From an uncultured Planctomycetaceae bacterium (GTDB lineage Bacteria; Planctomycetota; Planctomycetia; Planctomycetales; Planctomycetaceae), in the NCBI GenBank assembly GCA_937916515.1, contig CALFSX010000236.1:1-64000 (forward strand): DNA of 64,000 nucleotides, in the 5' to 3' direction. Position 1 is the first letter of the stretch; the number at the start of each line of letters is the position of its first letter. Position numbers and translations under genes: made by a program. Positions 8,860 through 17,413 of this stretch are shown here, in pieces. The notes under the pieces are model-generated. The model had not been told where the DNA came from, made no database searches, and saw nothing but the letters and a program-made list of their open reading frames with translations.

Positions 8860-10122
8860 TCAGCCGCCCGAACGTCGAACGGCTGGAATCAACCCGGTGC
8901 TGGTTTGGTTTAACAGATACAACAAAGGAACTTCTGCCCAAACCGGCTTCACTTCGTTGGGGCGAATTCCCAACATGCCCGATTCCTCATCCACTTCCGG
9001 CGAACGCCCCAATGACGAAACCGGAATGTACGTCACGTTGTTCGCAAAGCCTTCGGCCGCGTTCACAAATTCCGGCGCCAGCTTTGACATGATGACGCGC
9101 ATCTGAGCCGAAACACTTTCAATCAGACTCAAATCCAAACCAGCCACACCCTGTCGAGCATCTCTGATGGGATCGTCAACGGTGTCCCATTCCGGCCATA
9201 GTGTTGGCCCCCACGAATCCAACTTCGTGATAACGATGATCAAAGGCTTGTCGTACTTTTGCTGCTGAGCCAATCCTGAATGCGTGCGAATACGGTTGGC
9301 TGCTTCGTGCAGGATCTGGTCCTGACGATGGCTGCGACCGGTCCCCAGAATCTGTGGATCATTGGTGTTCGCTTTGCAGGCTTCGCGAAATCGTGCATGT
9401 TGAGTTGGGTCGAACAGGAACAACAACCCGCGCGAAATGTTCAGATGCTGAGTTGCCGGGCTGATGGAAGATTCGCCGCCTGGCAGAAAGTGTTCTCCCG
9501 CGTTGTCGTACAAACAAATGGCCCGCGAAATTTCGTCTCGCTCCGCAATGCGAGGATGATCGGCCAACGGCTGAACGACAAACACAAAGGGACGTGGATA
9601 CCAAATTGTTTCATCACCAAACTGCACCGGCTGGTACAGATCGCCTTCCGTTTCTGTTTTCGGAATCGTGGCCAGTTTGTCCGGGTGTTCGTTGAAAAAC
9701 AGTCGCTCTTCCGATTCATTCAGCTGGCGATTGGAATCCGGATCTGCGTCAGAAATGCTGAGCTTAAATCGTGAACCCAACGCCTGACGCATTTGCCAGG
9801 TTGTGGTCGCCAACATGTGCGACTTTCCGGAACCAGGCGAACCCAGAATCGAATAAAAGATGCTCCGCAATTCAAACATCGTGCGCGGAATACCAAGGTG
9901 ACATTTCGGACAGCAAACTTCGCTGCAAAACGATCCCTGGCTATCGATGGCGTTGCCGCCCGCGTCAAACCGAGTTGGAAGAAACCGGCGCTGCACGTCC
10001 GGGCCCAGTCTGGCGTCCCCGTACAAACGAGGATGTGCAGAAGCCCACAAAGTTTCCTCCGGAGGAAACCGATTCCAGCAGTGTGGACAAGTGATCTGCG
10101 CTAAAATTCCTGAATCAGACAA
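8860..10122 (-). CDS. Zinc-ribbon plus GTPase (double-GTPase 2-like)
   Basis: The protein has 420 residues. A zinc ribbon is split around an insert: C12-x2-C15 and C71-x2-C74. A P-loop follows (GSPGSGKS, 94-101), then a G3-type D-N-A-G-E (206-210), a G4-type T-K-L-D (299-302) preceded by hydrophobic I-I-V-I, and a G5-like P-V-S-S-L (about 367-371). This order fits the TRAFAC-type 'double-GTPase 2' group that is encoded next to GAP1 proteins. It is the first gene of the operon and probably the nucleotide-driven switch of a membrane-associated complex with the three genes after it. An AAA or kinase reading is less likely because of the D-N-A-G-E and T-K-L-D motifs. Confidence 0.78.
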   Translation of the reverse strand: MSDSGILAQITCPHCWNRFPPEETLWASAHPRLYGDARLGPDVQRRFLPTRFDAGGNAIDSQGSFCSEVCCPKCHLGIPRTMFELRSIFYSILGSPGSGKSHMLATTTWQMRQALGSRFKLSISDADPDSNRQLNESEERLFFNEHPDKLATIPKTETEGDLYQPVQFGDETIWYPRPFVFVVQPLADHPRIAERDEISRAICLYDNAGEHFLPGGESSISPATQHLNISRGLLFLFDPTQHARFREACKANTNDPQILGTGRSHRQDQILHEAANRIRTHSGLAQQQKYDKPLIIVITKLDSWGPTLWPEWDTVDDPIRDARQGVAGLDLSLIESVSAQMRVIMSKLAPEFVNAAEGFANNVTYIPVSSLGRSPEVDEESGMLGIRPNEVKPVWAEVPLLYLLNQTSTGLIPAVRRSGG

Positions 10123-10482
10123 TGTTACCTCTCGCTATTTAAACGAGTCACTTCGACTATTTTTCGTGGCCGCATAACTTCCAGTTTCAGACCGAACTTT
10201 TTCTTATTCAAACGCCTGCCCGATTGGTGAGCACACATCGGCATTCAGGATCAGGCTAACCTTCCGACCGCACATTCTTGATAAACGTTAAAGAATGCGA
10301 CCGATCCGGTGACCTACCCCGAGTGCCCATATTCTGGCATCCCCCTGCGGCGATTGAAAGCGCCAGAGCACCGATTTGCAGGGCTGGCACGGCAGCGACA
10401 AATCGCCAAAGTTGGCCTCACGACCCGGTTTACAGCCGAACGCCCTCACCGAACAACTCAACGACCTGCCGCCCACCTTGAT
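10123..10482. other. Intergenic region upstream of the GTPase operon
   Basis: There are 360 bases between the stop of the RND gene and the start of the GTPase gene, both on the minus strand. No domain-bearing frame is present. The region should contain the GTPase operon promoter. No strong terminator hairpin for the RND gene was found. Confidence 0.5.
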
Positions 10483-13400
10483 CTATTCGGCAGTCTGCAA
10501 CGGCGACGTTGGCAACATTAGCGGCACCGGACAATGAAAGCTGCGTTTCATGACGATCAAATAGCAAGCTGGAACAAGAATAAGGGCCAGAACGGTCGCA
10601 CCGCCGACGCCGCCCGCAATTGTGACCGCCATGGGCGGCCAGAACCCGCCACCAGCCAGAATCAACGGCAGAAAACCAGCGATGGTTGTCAATGATGTGG
10701 CAATCACATGACGGCTGGCTCTTACAACAACCTCACAAATGGCGTTTGCGTCACCATTGGCGGCCGCTTCATCTTCCTGAATCGCCGCCAGCACAACAAT
10801 GGAATCGTTAATCGCCACCCCCACCAAACCCATCGTGCCAATAATGGCCATAAAGCCAAAGGGGTACCCAAACGCCCACAAAGCTCCCAGCCCAAGGCCG
10901 ACTGACAAAAACGCAACAAGCCCAATCATGGCCGCCAGCCGAAACGATCGGAACGACAGCACCAACGCAGCCACCATCATCATGGCCAAAACGCCAACAC
11001 TGGCCATCAGGTTTCCGACGGCGTCGTTGCGCTGAGCCGACTCGCCGCCAAACTTCAATACGTAACCTGGTGGCAAAACGATTCCTGAATCAGCAAAGCG
11101 TTGCTGGAACTCCGCCTGCACGGGCGACGGCAACACTCCCGCCTTCAAAAAGGCCTGAACCTCTGTCATTCGACGACGGTTCTCACGGATAATCGTCGCC
11201 TGTTCCGGCATCAACTCCACCGCCCCCAACGCAGATAACGGAATGCCCGAATATCCTCGATCGCCCGGCAATATCGAAGCCGAGGCGGCATCCGAAAGCA
11301 CGTTTAAAGATTCAATCTGATCCACCGTTTCCCGTCGAGTCCCAGCCACTCGAACTCGCACAGGAAGCTCTTCCGTGCCTTCCATAATCATGCCGCCAAC
11401 AGCACCTTCGACAGCCCCAAACATTTGAGCGGCAACGGATTGATGAGTCATCCCGGCCAGACGCGTTTCTTCTTCATCCAGCGTCAGCCGCAACCGTGGC
11501 TGCGGTTCCGACATTTCAGCACGCACATGAGTCACCTCAGGAATCGACGCCAGCACGCCATTGATTTTGTCGGAAATCAAACGCAGCTGTTCCAGATCCG
11601 GCCCAAACACCTGAACCTCAATGGGAGCCTCAAAGGGTGGCCCCTGCTCCAGTTGCCGCACCAGCAGGCGCCCCCCCGGAAAACGCAAGTCAAGCTGCCG
11701 CTGCATCGAGTTTATCCGTTCCGGCAGGTCTTCGCCGGAATCAAGCTTTACCAAAGCCTGAGCATACTGCGACATCCCACGACGCGACGCAATTTGATTG
11801 TAATAAAACGGAGGAGCACTGCGGCCCAGCCACCACGTAACATCGGTGACACCATCAACCTGCAGTAACTCTTCGCGAATTCGCCCCGTCTGCAGCAACG
11901 TTTCCTTCAGTGAAGACTGAGGCGACAGCTGAACTTCCACGGCAATCTGATCGCGATCAGCTGGTGGAAAAAACTGCTCCGGCAATAATCTTGCCTGAAC
12001 AAAACCGGCCACTGGCAAAGCAATGCCCAGCAGAATTCCAATCCACGGCTTAGCCGTGATTGTTTTCAACAACCCGCGATACCATTTCAACAGCCATTCA
12101 TTACCCCACCCGTCGCGATACCAAATCCGCTGAGGCTCAACGGCAACCGAGCCACTGTGCGAAACACCAACGGCCGAGCCGGCCGAAGTCGAAACGCCAC
12201 CAAGAAACCCGGTCAATGCTGGCACAATCGTTAAAGCAATCAGCAACGAACTAAAAATCGCCACAATCACGTTGACAGCGATTGATCCCACAAACTCGCC
12301 CGCCGGACCAGGCATCACGGCAATGGGAGCGAAGGCTAATGCCGTCGTAAACGTCGACCCAAACAGCGGCACAGCCAGCAGACGAACCGTCTTCCCAACG
12401 GCCTCCAAAGCCGTAGCTCCCGCTCGCATTTTCTGATTCACTTCATCAACAACCACAATCGCGTTGTCGATCAACAAACCCAGCGCAATAATCAAACCGG
12501 TCACTGACATTTGATGGATCGGAATTTCCATCATCCGCATTCCAGTAAACACCATAAATGCAGACAGCGGCAAAGCAGCCCCCACAATCAGCGCGCTTCG
12601 CCAGCCCATCATCCACAAAATGACCAGCATCACGCTGCCAGCACCGATCAACAGATTGTTCAGCAAACTAATCAGTCGCTCAGAAACGTAACCGTCCTGA
12701 CTAAACACCTCAATCAACCGAATCCCCCGCGACAACTTAGCGGAGAAATCTTCCGTCACCTTTTCAGACTGAACATTCCACCAGTCAATTCGCTGGTTCG
12801 GTCGAATTAAACAAGCCAGCACGATTCCAGGCTTGCCATCGACAATCGCCAGCTCAGACGGCGGTTCGGCAATGCCACGAGTGACAGTGGCGATGTCTCC
12901 CAAAGAAACAACCTGGCCATCTGATGATGTCTGGATCGGAATCGAAGCCACCCGCTCCAGGGAATCCAGCTCACCAGACACCTCAATCAACAAATCGTTC
13001 TCGGTGCCACGCAATTGTCCAGCAGAAAACCGAGCATCACTGGCCTGAATCAGGCGGCTGACATCCAACGTCGACAACCCCAAAGCAGCCAGCCTGTCCG
13101 GTAGAATTTCAACCAGAATCTCTTCGTCTGGATCACCAAAAATATCGACATCCTTCGTGCCCGGAACAGCCAACAACAGCTCACGAAGTACTTCCGCCTG
13201 TCGTCGCAAAATCGGCTGCATGCTTTGAGCCGACGAAACTTCCGAATCTGCGGGACTTGTCGGGCCATCCCAAACCAGGCCAATCAACCGCGTATAAGCC
13301 GTCACTTCGATACGCTCGAAACGTGGCTTTGAAGCATCTTGCGGAAGAGAAGACTCGGCGTCCGCAATCTTATCGCGGATGCGCGACCAGACGTTGGGGG

Positions 13401-13704
13401 CGGCGTCTGCATAAACGTCGTCGTGCAGTTCCACTGTGATCGTCGACAGAGACGACCGAGAACTGCTGCGCAGCTCTTTAATCTCTGCAATCTCACGCAG
13501 CTCGTCTTCAATCGGCTCAGTCACCAGCGATTCTACCTGTTCCGCATCGGCTCCTGGCAAAGCGGTCAGAATAAAGGCAGCTCGCTCCGTTAACAGGGGG
13601 TCTTCCATGCGAGGTAGAATGATATAGCTGGACAGACCGGCAACGACGATCAGCCCAATCGTCAACAACGTAAGCCGTGGATTTCGCAGAAACAAGGTTG
13701 ACAC
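10483..13704 (-). CDS. RND family efflux transporter permease
   Basis: The protein has 1073 residues, full length for the AcrB/MexB-type superfamily. It opens with a transmembrane helix and L-P-R-M-E-D-P, then has the two large periplasmic loops and two six-helix bundles. The helix-4 segment G-L-L-I-D-N-A-I-V-V-V (about residue 410) retains the first of the two proton-relay aspartates, with Asn at the second as in several RND subgroups. It starts with GTG three bases after the adaptor's stop, so the two are translationally coupled. It works with the adaptor to drive proton-coupled export. No TolC-like outer membrane factor is encoded here. Substrate unknown. Confidence 0.93.
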   Translation of the reverse strand: MSTLFLRNPRLTLLTIGLIVVAGLSSYIILPRMEDPLLTERAAFILTALPGADAEQVESLVTEPIEDELREIAEIKELRSSSRSSLSTITVELHDDVYADAAPNVWSRIRDKIADAESSLPQDASKPRFERIEVTAYTRLIGLVWDGPTSPADSEVSSAQSMQPILRRQAEVLRELLLAVPGTKDVDIFGDPDEEILVEILPDRLAALGLSTLDVSRLIQASDARFSAGQLRGTENDLLIEVSGELDSLERVASIPIQTSSDGQVVSLGDIATVTRGIAEPPSELAIVDGKPGIVLACLIRPNQRIDWWNVQSEKVTEDFSAKLSRGIRLIEVFSQDGYVSERLISLLNNLLIGAGSVMLVILWMMGWRSALIVGAALPLSAFMVFTGMRMMEIPIHQMSVTGLIIALGLLIDNAIVVVDEVNQKMRAGATALEAVGKTVRLLAVPLFGSTFTTALAFAPIAVMPGPAGEFVGSIAVNVIVAIFSSLLIALTIVPALTGFLGGVSTSAGSAVGVSHSGSVAVEPQRIWYRDGWGNEWLLKWYRGLLKTITAKPWIGILLGIALPVAGFVQARLLPEQFFPPADRDQIAVEVQLSPQSSLKETLLQTGRIREELLQVDGVTDVTWWLGRSAPPFYYNQIASRRGMSQYAQALVKLDSGEDLPERINSMQRQLDLRFPGGRLLVRQLEQGPPFEAPIEVQVFGPDLEQLRLISDKINGVLASIPEVTHVRAEMSEPQPRLRLTLDEEETRLAGMTHQSVAAQMFGAVEGAVGGMIMEGTEELPVRVRVAGTRRETVDQIESLNVLSDAASASILPGDRGYSGIPLSALGAVELMPEQATIIRENRRRMTEVQAFLKAGVLPSPVQAEFQQRFADSGIVLPPGYVLKFGGESAQRNDAVGNLMASVGVLAMMMVAALVLSFRSFRLAAMIGLVAFLSVGLGLGALWAFGYPFGFMAIIGTMGLVGVAINDSIVVLAAIQEDEAAANGDANAICEVVVRASRHVIATSLTTIAGFLPLILAGGGFWPPMAVTIAGGVGGATVLALILVPACYLIVMKRSFHCPVPLMLPTSPLQTAE

Positions 13705-13707
13705 AAA

Positions 13708-15096
13708 TCACCCCTTCTCTGCGGTAAAACTGTCGGGCGTGTCAACATCAGGGCTTTCATCCGCATTCTCGTCTGTTAAGTCTGCGTCCCCCACATTCAT
13801 GGCCTCAACATCTGCGGTCCCCGCATCAATCACCACCTGCCCTGGCACAACACGATGCACACCGTCAGACACCAGGTGTTCTCCCGAATACACTGCTCCG
13901 CGAATAATCGCACCACTGCCATCGGTATGCAAAACTTCGACCGCGCGAGACGTCACAACCTTGTGATCCGAATCGGGGCCAGCCGCTTCAACAACATAAA
14001 CAGTCCAAAGCCCTCGAGCACCAGACGCCAACGCAGACACCGGCACGCGATAGCCTTGAATCTGCAATACTTCATCAAACTTCATTCGCACCAATTGACC
14101 GTCTGCAAGTTGCCCCGACTGCAACTGCGAAGCCTGACCGGAATCGATTTCCAGGATCACCAGTTGCGTTCGAGTGGCCGGATTCACCTCCGACAACACG
14201 CTGCGGATTCGCCCCGTCACCTCCTCGCCATTTGCTGAAAGAATGTAGTAACCATCGCGATCCAGGCTTCCCGCCAACGACGAAGGCACGCCGATGCGGG
14301 CTTCCATGTGGTTACTTTCCAGCAACGTAAACACTGGTTGCTGAGCACTCAGCATATCGCCTTCGTCCGCCGACCGCTGAACAATCGTCCCGGCAAACGG
14401 TGCTTTCAACTCGCTGTCCGCGTCGTCAATCTGAAGCTGTCCCAATTGAGCTTCCAGACCGGAAACGACCGCCTTTTGAGCATCAATCTGTTCCTTCCGA
14501 GTCCCCGCTTCAAGTTCTTCAAGCTGCATCGCGACGGAATCGCGAGTCGCGACGGCAGCGTGCCACGCCAAGCGCACTTCGTCCAGATTCTGAGCACTTG
14601 TGGCTCCACGACGTTGCAAATCCTGCACGCGATTCAAAGTCGCTTTGCTAAGTTCCAGGTCCGCCGTTGATGCTGCCAGGTTGGCTCGCGCCGTGGCAAT
14701 GGTTTCCGCACGCGGGCCCGCAACAAGCTCCTTCAGGATGGCCCCCTGTTGACGTATTCGAGCCTGAAGATCTGCAATCTTAGCTTTTAACTGGCGACGA
14801 TCAATTTCCGCCAGAATCTGACCTTCGGTAACTTCAGCACCATCATCGACAAGCACTTTCACCAGGCGAGCAGAACGTTCAAAAGCGAGACGCGAACGGC
14901 GAGCCGCAACCAAAGTCCCGGTAAACTGCCGCTCCTTTACAATCGAACTAACAGGCTTAAGCTCAATCGTCTGTACCGGCAACGCATCCACAACGGGCGA
15001 ATCAGCTGCGCCGTCCTGCCCCTTGGGTGACACCAGCAACTTACCGGTCACGCCAAACAGGGCGACTGCCGAAATTAGAATCAAAATCGATTTCAT
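13708..15096 (-). CDS. RND periplasmic adaptor (HlyD/membrane fusion protein family)
   Basis: The protein has 462 residues from the ATG at 15096, which begins a lipid-free signal or anchor sequence (M-K-S-I-L-I-L-I-S-A-V-A-L-F-G). A GTG at 15165 would add 23 residues without purpose. It contains the biotinyl-lipoyl halves (V-K-V-L-V-D-D-G-A-E-V-T-E-G and A-P-F-A-G-T-I-V), a long alpha-helical hairpin between them, then beta-barrel and membrane-proximal domains. The C-terminus is an acidic tail. It bridges the inner-membrane RND pump and an outer membrane channel. It lies between the TetR gene and the pump gene in one operon. Confidence 0.9.
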   Translation of the reverse strand: MKSILILISAVALFGVTGKLLVSPKGQDGAADSPVVDALPVQTIELKPVSSIVKERQFTGTLVAARRSRLAFERSARLVKVLVDDGAEVTEGQILAEIDRRQLKAKIADLQARIRQQGAILKELVAGPRAETIATARANLAASTADLELSKATLNRVQDLQRRGATSAQNLDEVRLAWHAAVATRDSVAMQLEELEAGTRKEQIDAQKAVVSGLEAQLGQLQIDDADSELKAPFAGTIVQRSADEGDMLSAQQPVFTLLESNHMEARIGVPSSLAGSLDRDGYYILSANGEEVTGRIRSVLSEVNPATRTQLVILEIDSGQASQLQSGQLADGQLVRMKFDEVLQIQGYRVPVSALASGARGLWTVYVVEAAGPDSDHKVVTSRAVEVLHTDGSGAIIRGAVYSGEHLVSDGVHRVVPGQVVIDAGTADVEAMNVGDADLTDENADESPDVDTPDSFTAEKG

Positions 15097-15177
15097 CAAA
15101 CCAAACCTGTTCTTGGCGACACACTGTTTCGCCAGATAACTTCCATCAAACAACCGCTCCGCCACATGAAAATTCCG

Positions 15178-15912
15178 TTACCACGGTTGTTTTAGTCGAG
15201 CAAATTCTTTTGCAAACACATCTTCAACGATCTTCTCCATCGCGGCGGCGAAGTCCATTTCTGACGACAACGGTAACCAGCCAAAGCCATCCAGCATGCG
15301 ATGAATGTTCGTTCGAATAGCCGGAAACGGCTCATGAATTCCCAGCTCCGCCACCGCATCACTGGTCGCAATAATGGAATAAGCTCCTTCGGTCATTGAC
15401 CACAGCCCGAACACCAGCGATTCGCATGACGTCCCTTCCGGCAATGTCACATGTCCCTGAGCGACTCCATCACGAACAATCCCGGCCACAATTCCGACGC
15501 ACTGCATCTGGCACCCCTTCACCAGGGCACGCCGCTCTTCTGTGGTTTTGTCCCATATGGAATCCGATTTCACGATTTGCTCAACGCGAAAGTGATCCGG
15601 ATACAATCTCACAAACAGCTCTGCCGCAACGCCGATTGCCGCCAGGCGAACTCGAGGAATTTCGCGGTAAGATGCTGCTCGTTGAAACATGTCTCGCCGC
15701 TTACCCATCGTTTCCACCAGCAGTGCCAGAATGATCTCTTCTTTGCACTTAAAGTGGTTGTAGATCGTGCCTCGAGAAACGCCCAGTTCCGTTGCCAGCG
15801 AATCCAGCCCCAAACCGTGGTATCCGCCGCTCAAAACCATCTGCCGCGCCAATTCCAGAATACGCGACTCACGGTCAATAATTTCTTGTTTTTTCGGTGA
15901 TATTGTGCTCAT
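15178..15912 (-). CDS. TetR/AcrR family transcriptional regulator
   Basis: The protein has 244 residues. Its N-terminal helix-turn-helix reads L-D-S-L-A-T-E-L-G-V-S-R-G-T-I-Y-N-H-F-K (about residues 36-55), the hallmark of the family. The rest is the helical ligand-binding and dimer domain. It is the first gene of an operon with an RND adaptor and pump. Two copies of a perfect TTGAC-N5-GTCAA palindrome lie 14-58 bases upstream of its ATG, so it most likely represses its own operon and is released by a pump substrate. Confidence 0.93.
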   Translation of the reverse strand: MSTISPKKQEIIDRESRILELARQMVLSGGYHGLGLDSLATELGVSRGTIYNHFKCKEEIILALLVETMGKRRDMFQRAASYREIPRVRLAAIGVAAELFVRLYPDHFRVEQIVKSDSIWDKTTEERRALVKGCQMQCVGIVAGIVRDGVAQGHVTLPEGTSCESLVFGLWSMTEGAYSIIATSDAVAELGIHEPFPAIRTNIHRMLDGFGWLPLSSEMDFAAAMEKIVEDVFAKEFARLKQPW

Positions 15913-15925
15913 TAAGATGACTTTA

Positions 15926-15970
15926 TTGACACTTCGTCAACTTTCAATCAATTTCTTGACACATCGTCAA
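15926..15970. promoter_or_regulatory. Two TTGAC-N5-GTCAA operators of the TetR regulator
   Basis: TTGACACTTCGTCAA (15926-15940) and TTGACACATCGTCAA (15956-15970) are near-identical 15-bp palindromes with centres 30 bp apart, close to three helical turns. They lie just upstream of the TetR start at 15912. On the minus strand each also reads TTGACG, a possible -35 element, so occupancy would block RNA polymerase. Assignment to this TetR protein is by position and symmetry. Confidence 0.8.
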
Positions 15971-16157
15971 AAACATCAGTTTATTCACAAAGCAAAAGAT
16001 GATGAAGACTGCCGCACACACAATCACCGCCGGAATGCAAACAGAAACACAAGCTCCGCTGGAGATCACTGCTGGTGAGTGGTAAAACCAGAATCGTCAA
16101 TTTAGGCAATCTGGGAAGCCGCTTTACGGAACACACTCAGTGGGACAATCAGCGAAC

Positions 16158-16994
16158 ATGGCCAAGAAAAAGAACAAAGCAAAGAAGGCAACTCTGGCAG
16201 AGAAAGCCGACAAATTCGTTTGCTATCAGAAGTCGGTCCAGTCGCCCGAACACGAACTGGAAATCTTCAATCAGGTGTACAACGAAGCCTACGGTCGACG
16301 ACCGTTGTCTTTGCGAGAAGACTTTTGCGGCACGTTTGCCGTTTGCTGCGAATGGGTCAAATCTGACGAAGAACGAACGGCCTTCGGCATCGACCTGTGC
16401 CCCGACACTCTGCAGTGGGGCAAAGACCACAATCTTGCCAAGCTTGACGAAGAACAGGCATCGCGAGTCACCGTTCTGGAACAGGATGTTCGAGCTGGAA
16501 ACACGCCTACGGTTGACCTGCTGGCCGCCCAGAATTTCTCATTCTGGATCTTCAAAAAACGACAGGAAGTCATCGACTACTTCAAAGTCGCCTACAACAA
16601 CCTCAACGACGAGGGCGTCATGTTAATGGACATGATGGGCGGCAAAGAATGTTACAACACCACCATCACAGACAAACGCAAAGTCAAAAAGGGAAAGAAG
16701 GGGTTCGACTATCACTGGGAGCAAGCCTACTTCAACCCCGTCACGGCAGACTGCAGCTTCTACATCCATTTCCGGTTTGCCGATGGCAGCAAAATGAAAC
16801 GCGCCTTCGAATACCATTGGAGATTCTGGACGGTGCCGGAAGTTCGAGAAATGCTGGCGGAAGCCGGATTCAGTAAAAGCCTCGTCTATTGGGAACAGGA
16901 AGACGACGATGGCGAAGACACGGGCGTTTGGATGGCCGAAGAAACAGCCATCAACAACGACAGCTGGCTGTGCTATATCGTGGGTATCAAATAG
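16158..16994 (+). CDS. Class I SAM-dependent methyltransferase
   Basis: The protein has 278 residues from the ATG at 16158; a GTG at 16140 is an alternative start. A Lys-rich N-terminus is followed by a Rossmann-type methyltransferase fold: L-R-E-D-F-C-G-T-F (motif I region, with the usual D-x-x-C-G-T-G variant), F-G-I-D-L-C-P (acidic residue that would bind the SAM ribose), and V-T-V-L-E-Q-D-V-R (motif near the adenine). A late segment, F-W-T-V-P-E-V-R-E-M-L-A-E-A-G-F, is typical of small-molecule or protein methyltransferases. It is transcribed away from the efflux operon. Substrate unknown. Confidence 0.8.
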   Translation: MAKKKNKAKKATLAEKADKFVCYQKSVQSPEHELEIFNQVYNEAYGRRPLSLREDFCGTFAVCCEWVKSDEERTAFGIDLCPDTLQWGKDHNLAKLDEEQASRVTVLEQDVRAGNTPTVDLLAAQNFSFWIFKKRQEVIDYFKVAYNNLNDEGVMLMDMMGGKECYNTTITDKRKVKKGKKGFDYHWEQAYFNPVTADCSFYIHFRFADGSKMKRAFEYHWRFWTVPEVREMLAEAGFSKSLVYWEQEDDDGEDTGVWMAEETAINNDSWLCYIVGIK

Positions 16995-17413
16995 ATAGCG
17001 CAACACGTTCGAAGATACCGCAAAGCCAACGTTGTTCACAGAAAAGAAACAAACTCGCCGCGCGGCCACCAACAAAACGCAGCCGCGTAAGTTGCGACTT
17101 TCAGTGACTGCTGTGAACATGCAATGACTGACTTTGAGCTGAAACCACCGTGCAGCAGCTCTCGCCTGGAACTGCCTCGGCACATCATGTCCGAAACCTC
17201 ACTGGCTTTTGCGGCCGTGCGAGCTTTGACATTGTGACAAATTCCGCATTGCCAACTGCGACAAACACCAACACGCTGCGTTTTCGCTAGCCGATGACGC
17301 GACTAACGTGCTCGCATCATCCTGAATTAAACTCTAGACTGCACGAATGCCCCCCCAGCGAAGCACGCTGAAATTCTGCCAAAACGGCCACGCGACACGA
17401 AAACACTCGTCCG
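16995..17413. other. Intergenic region before fhcB
   Basis: No gene or strong hairpin was recognised in these 419 bases. The minus-strand frame crossing it (up to 17183) is an extension of a shadow of the methyltransferase gene. Confidence 0.5.
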
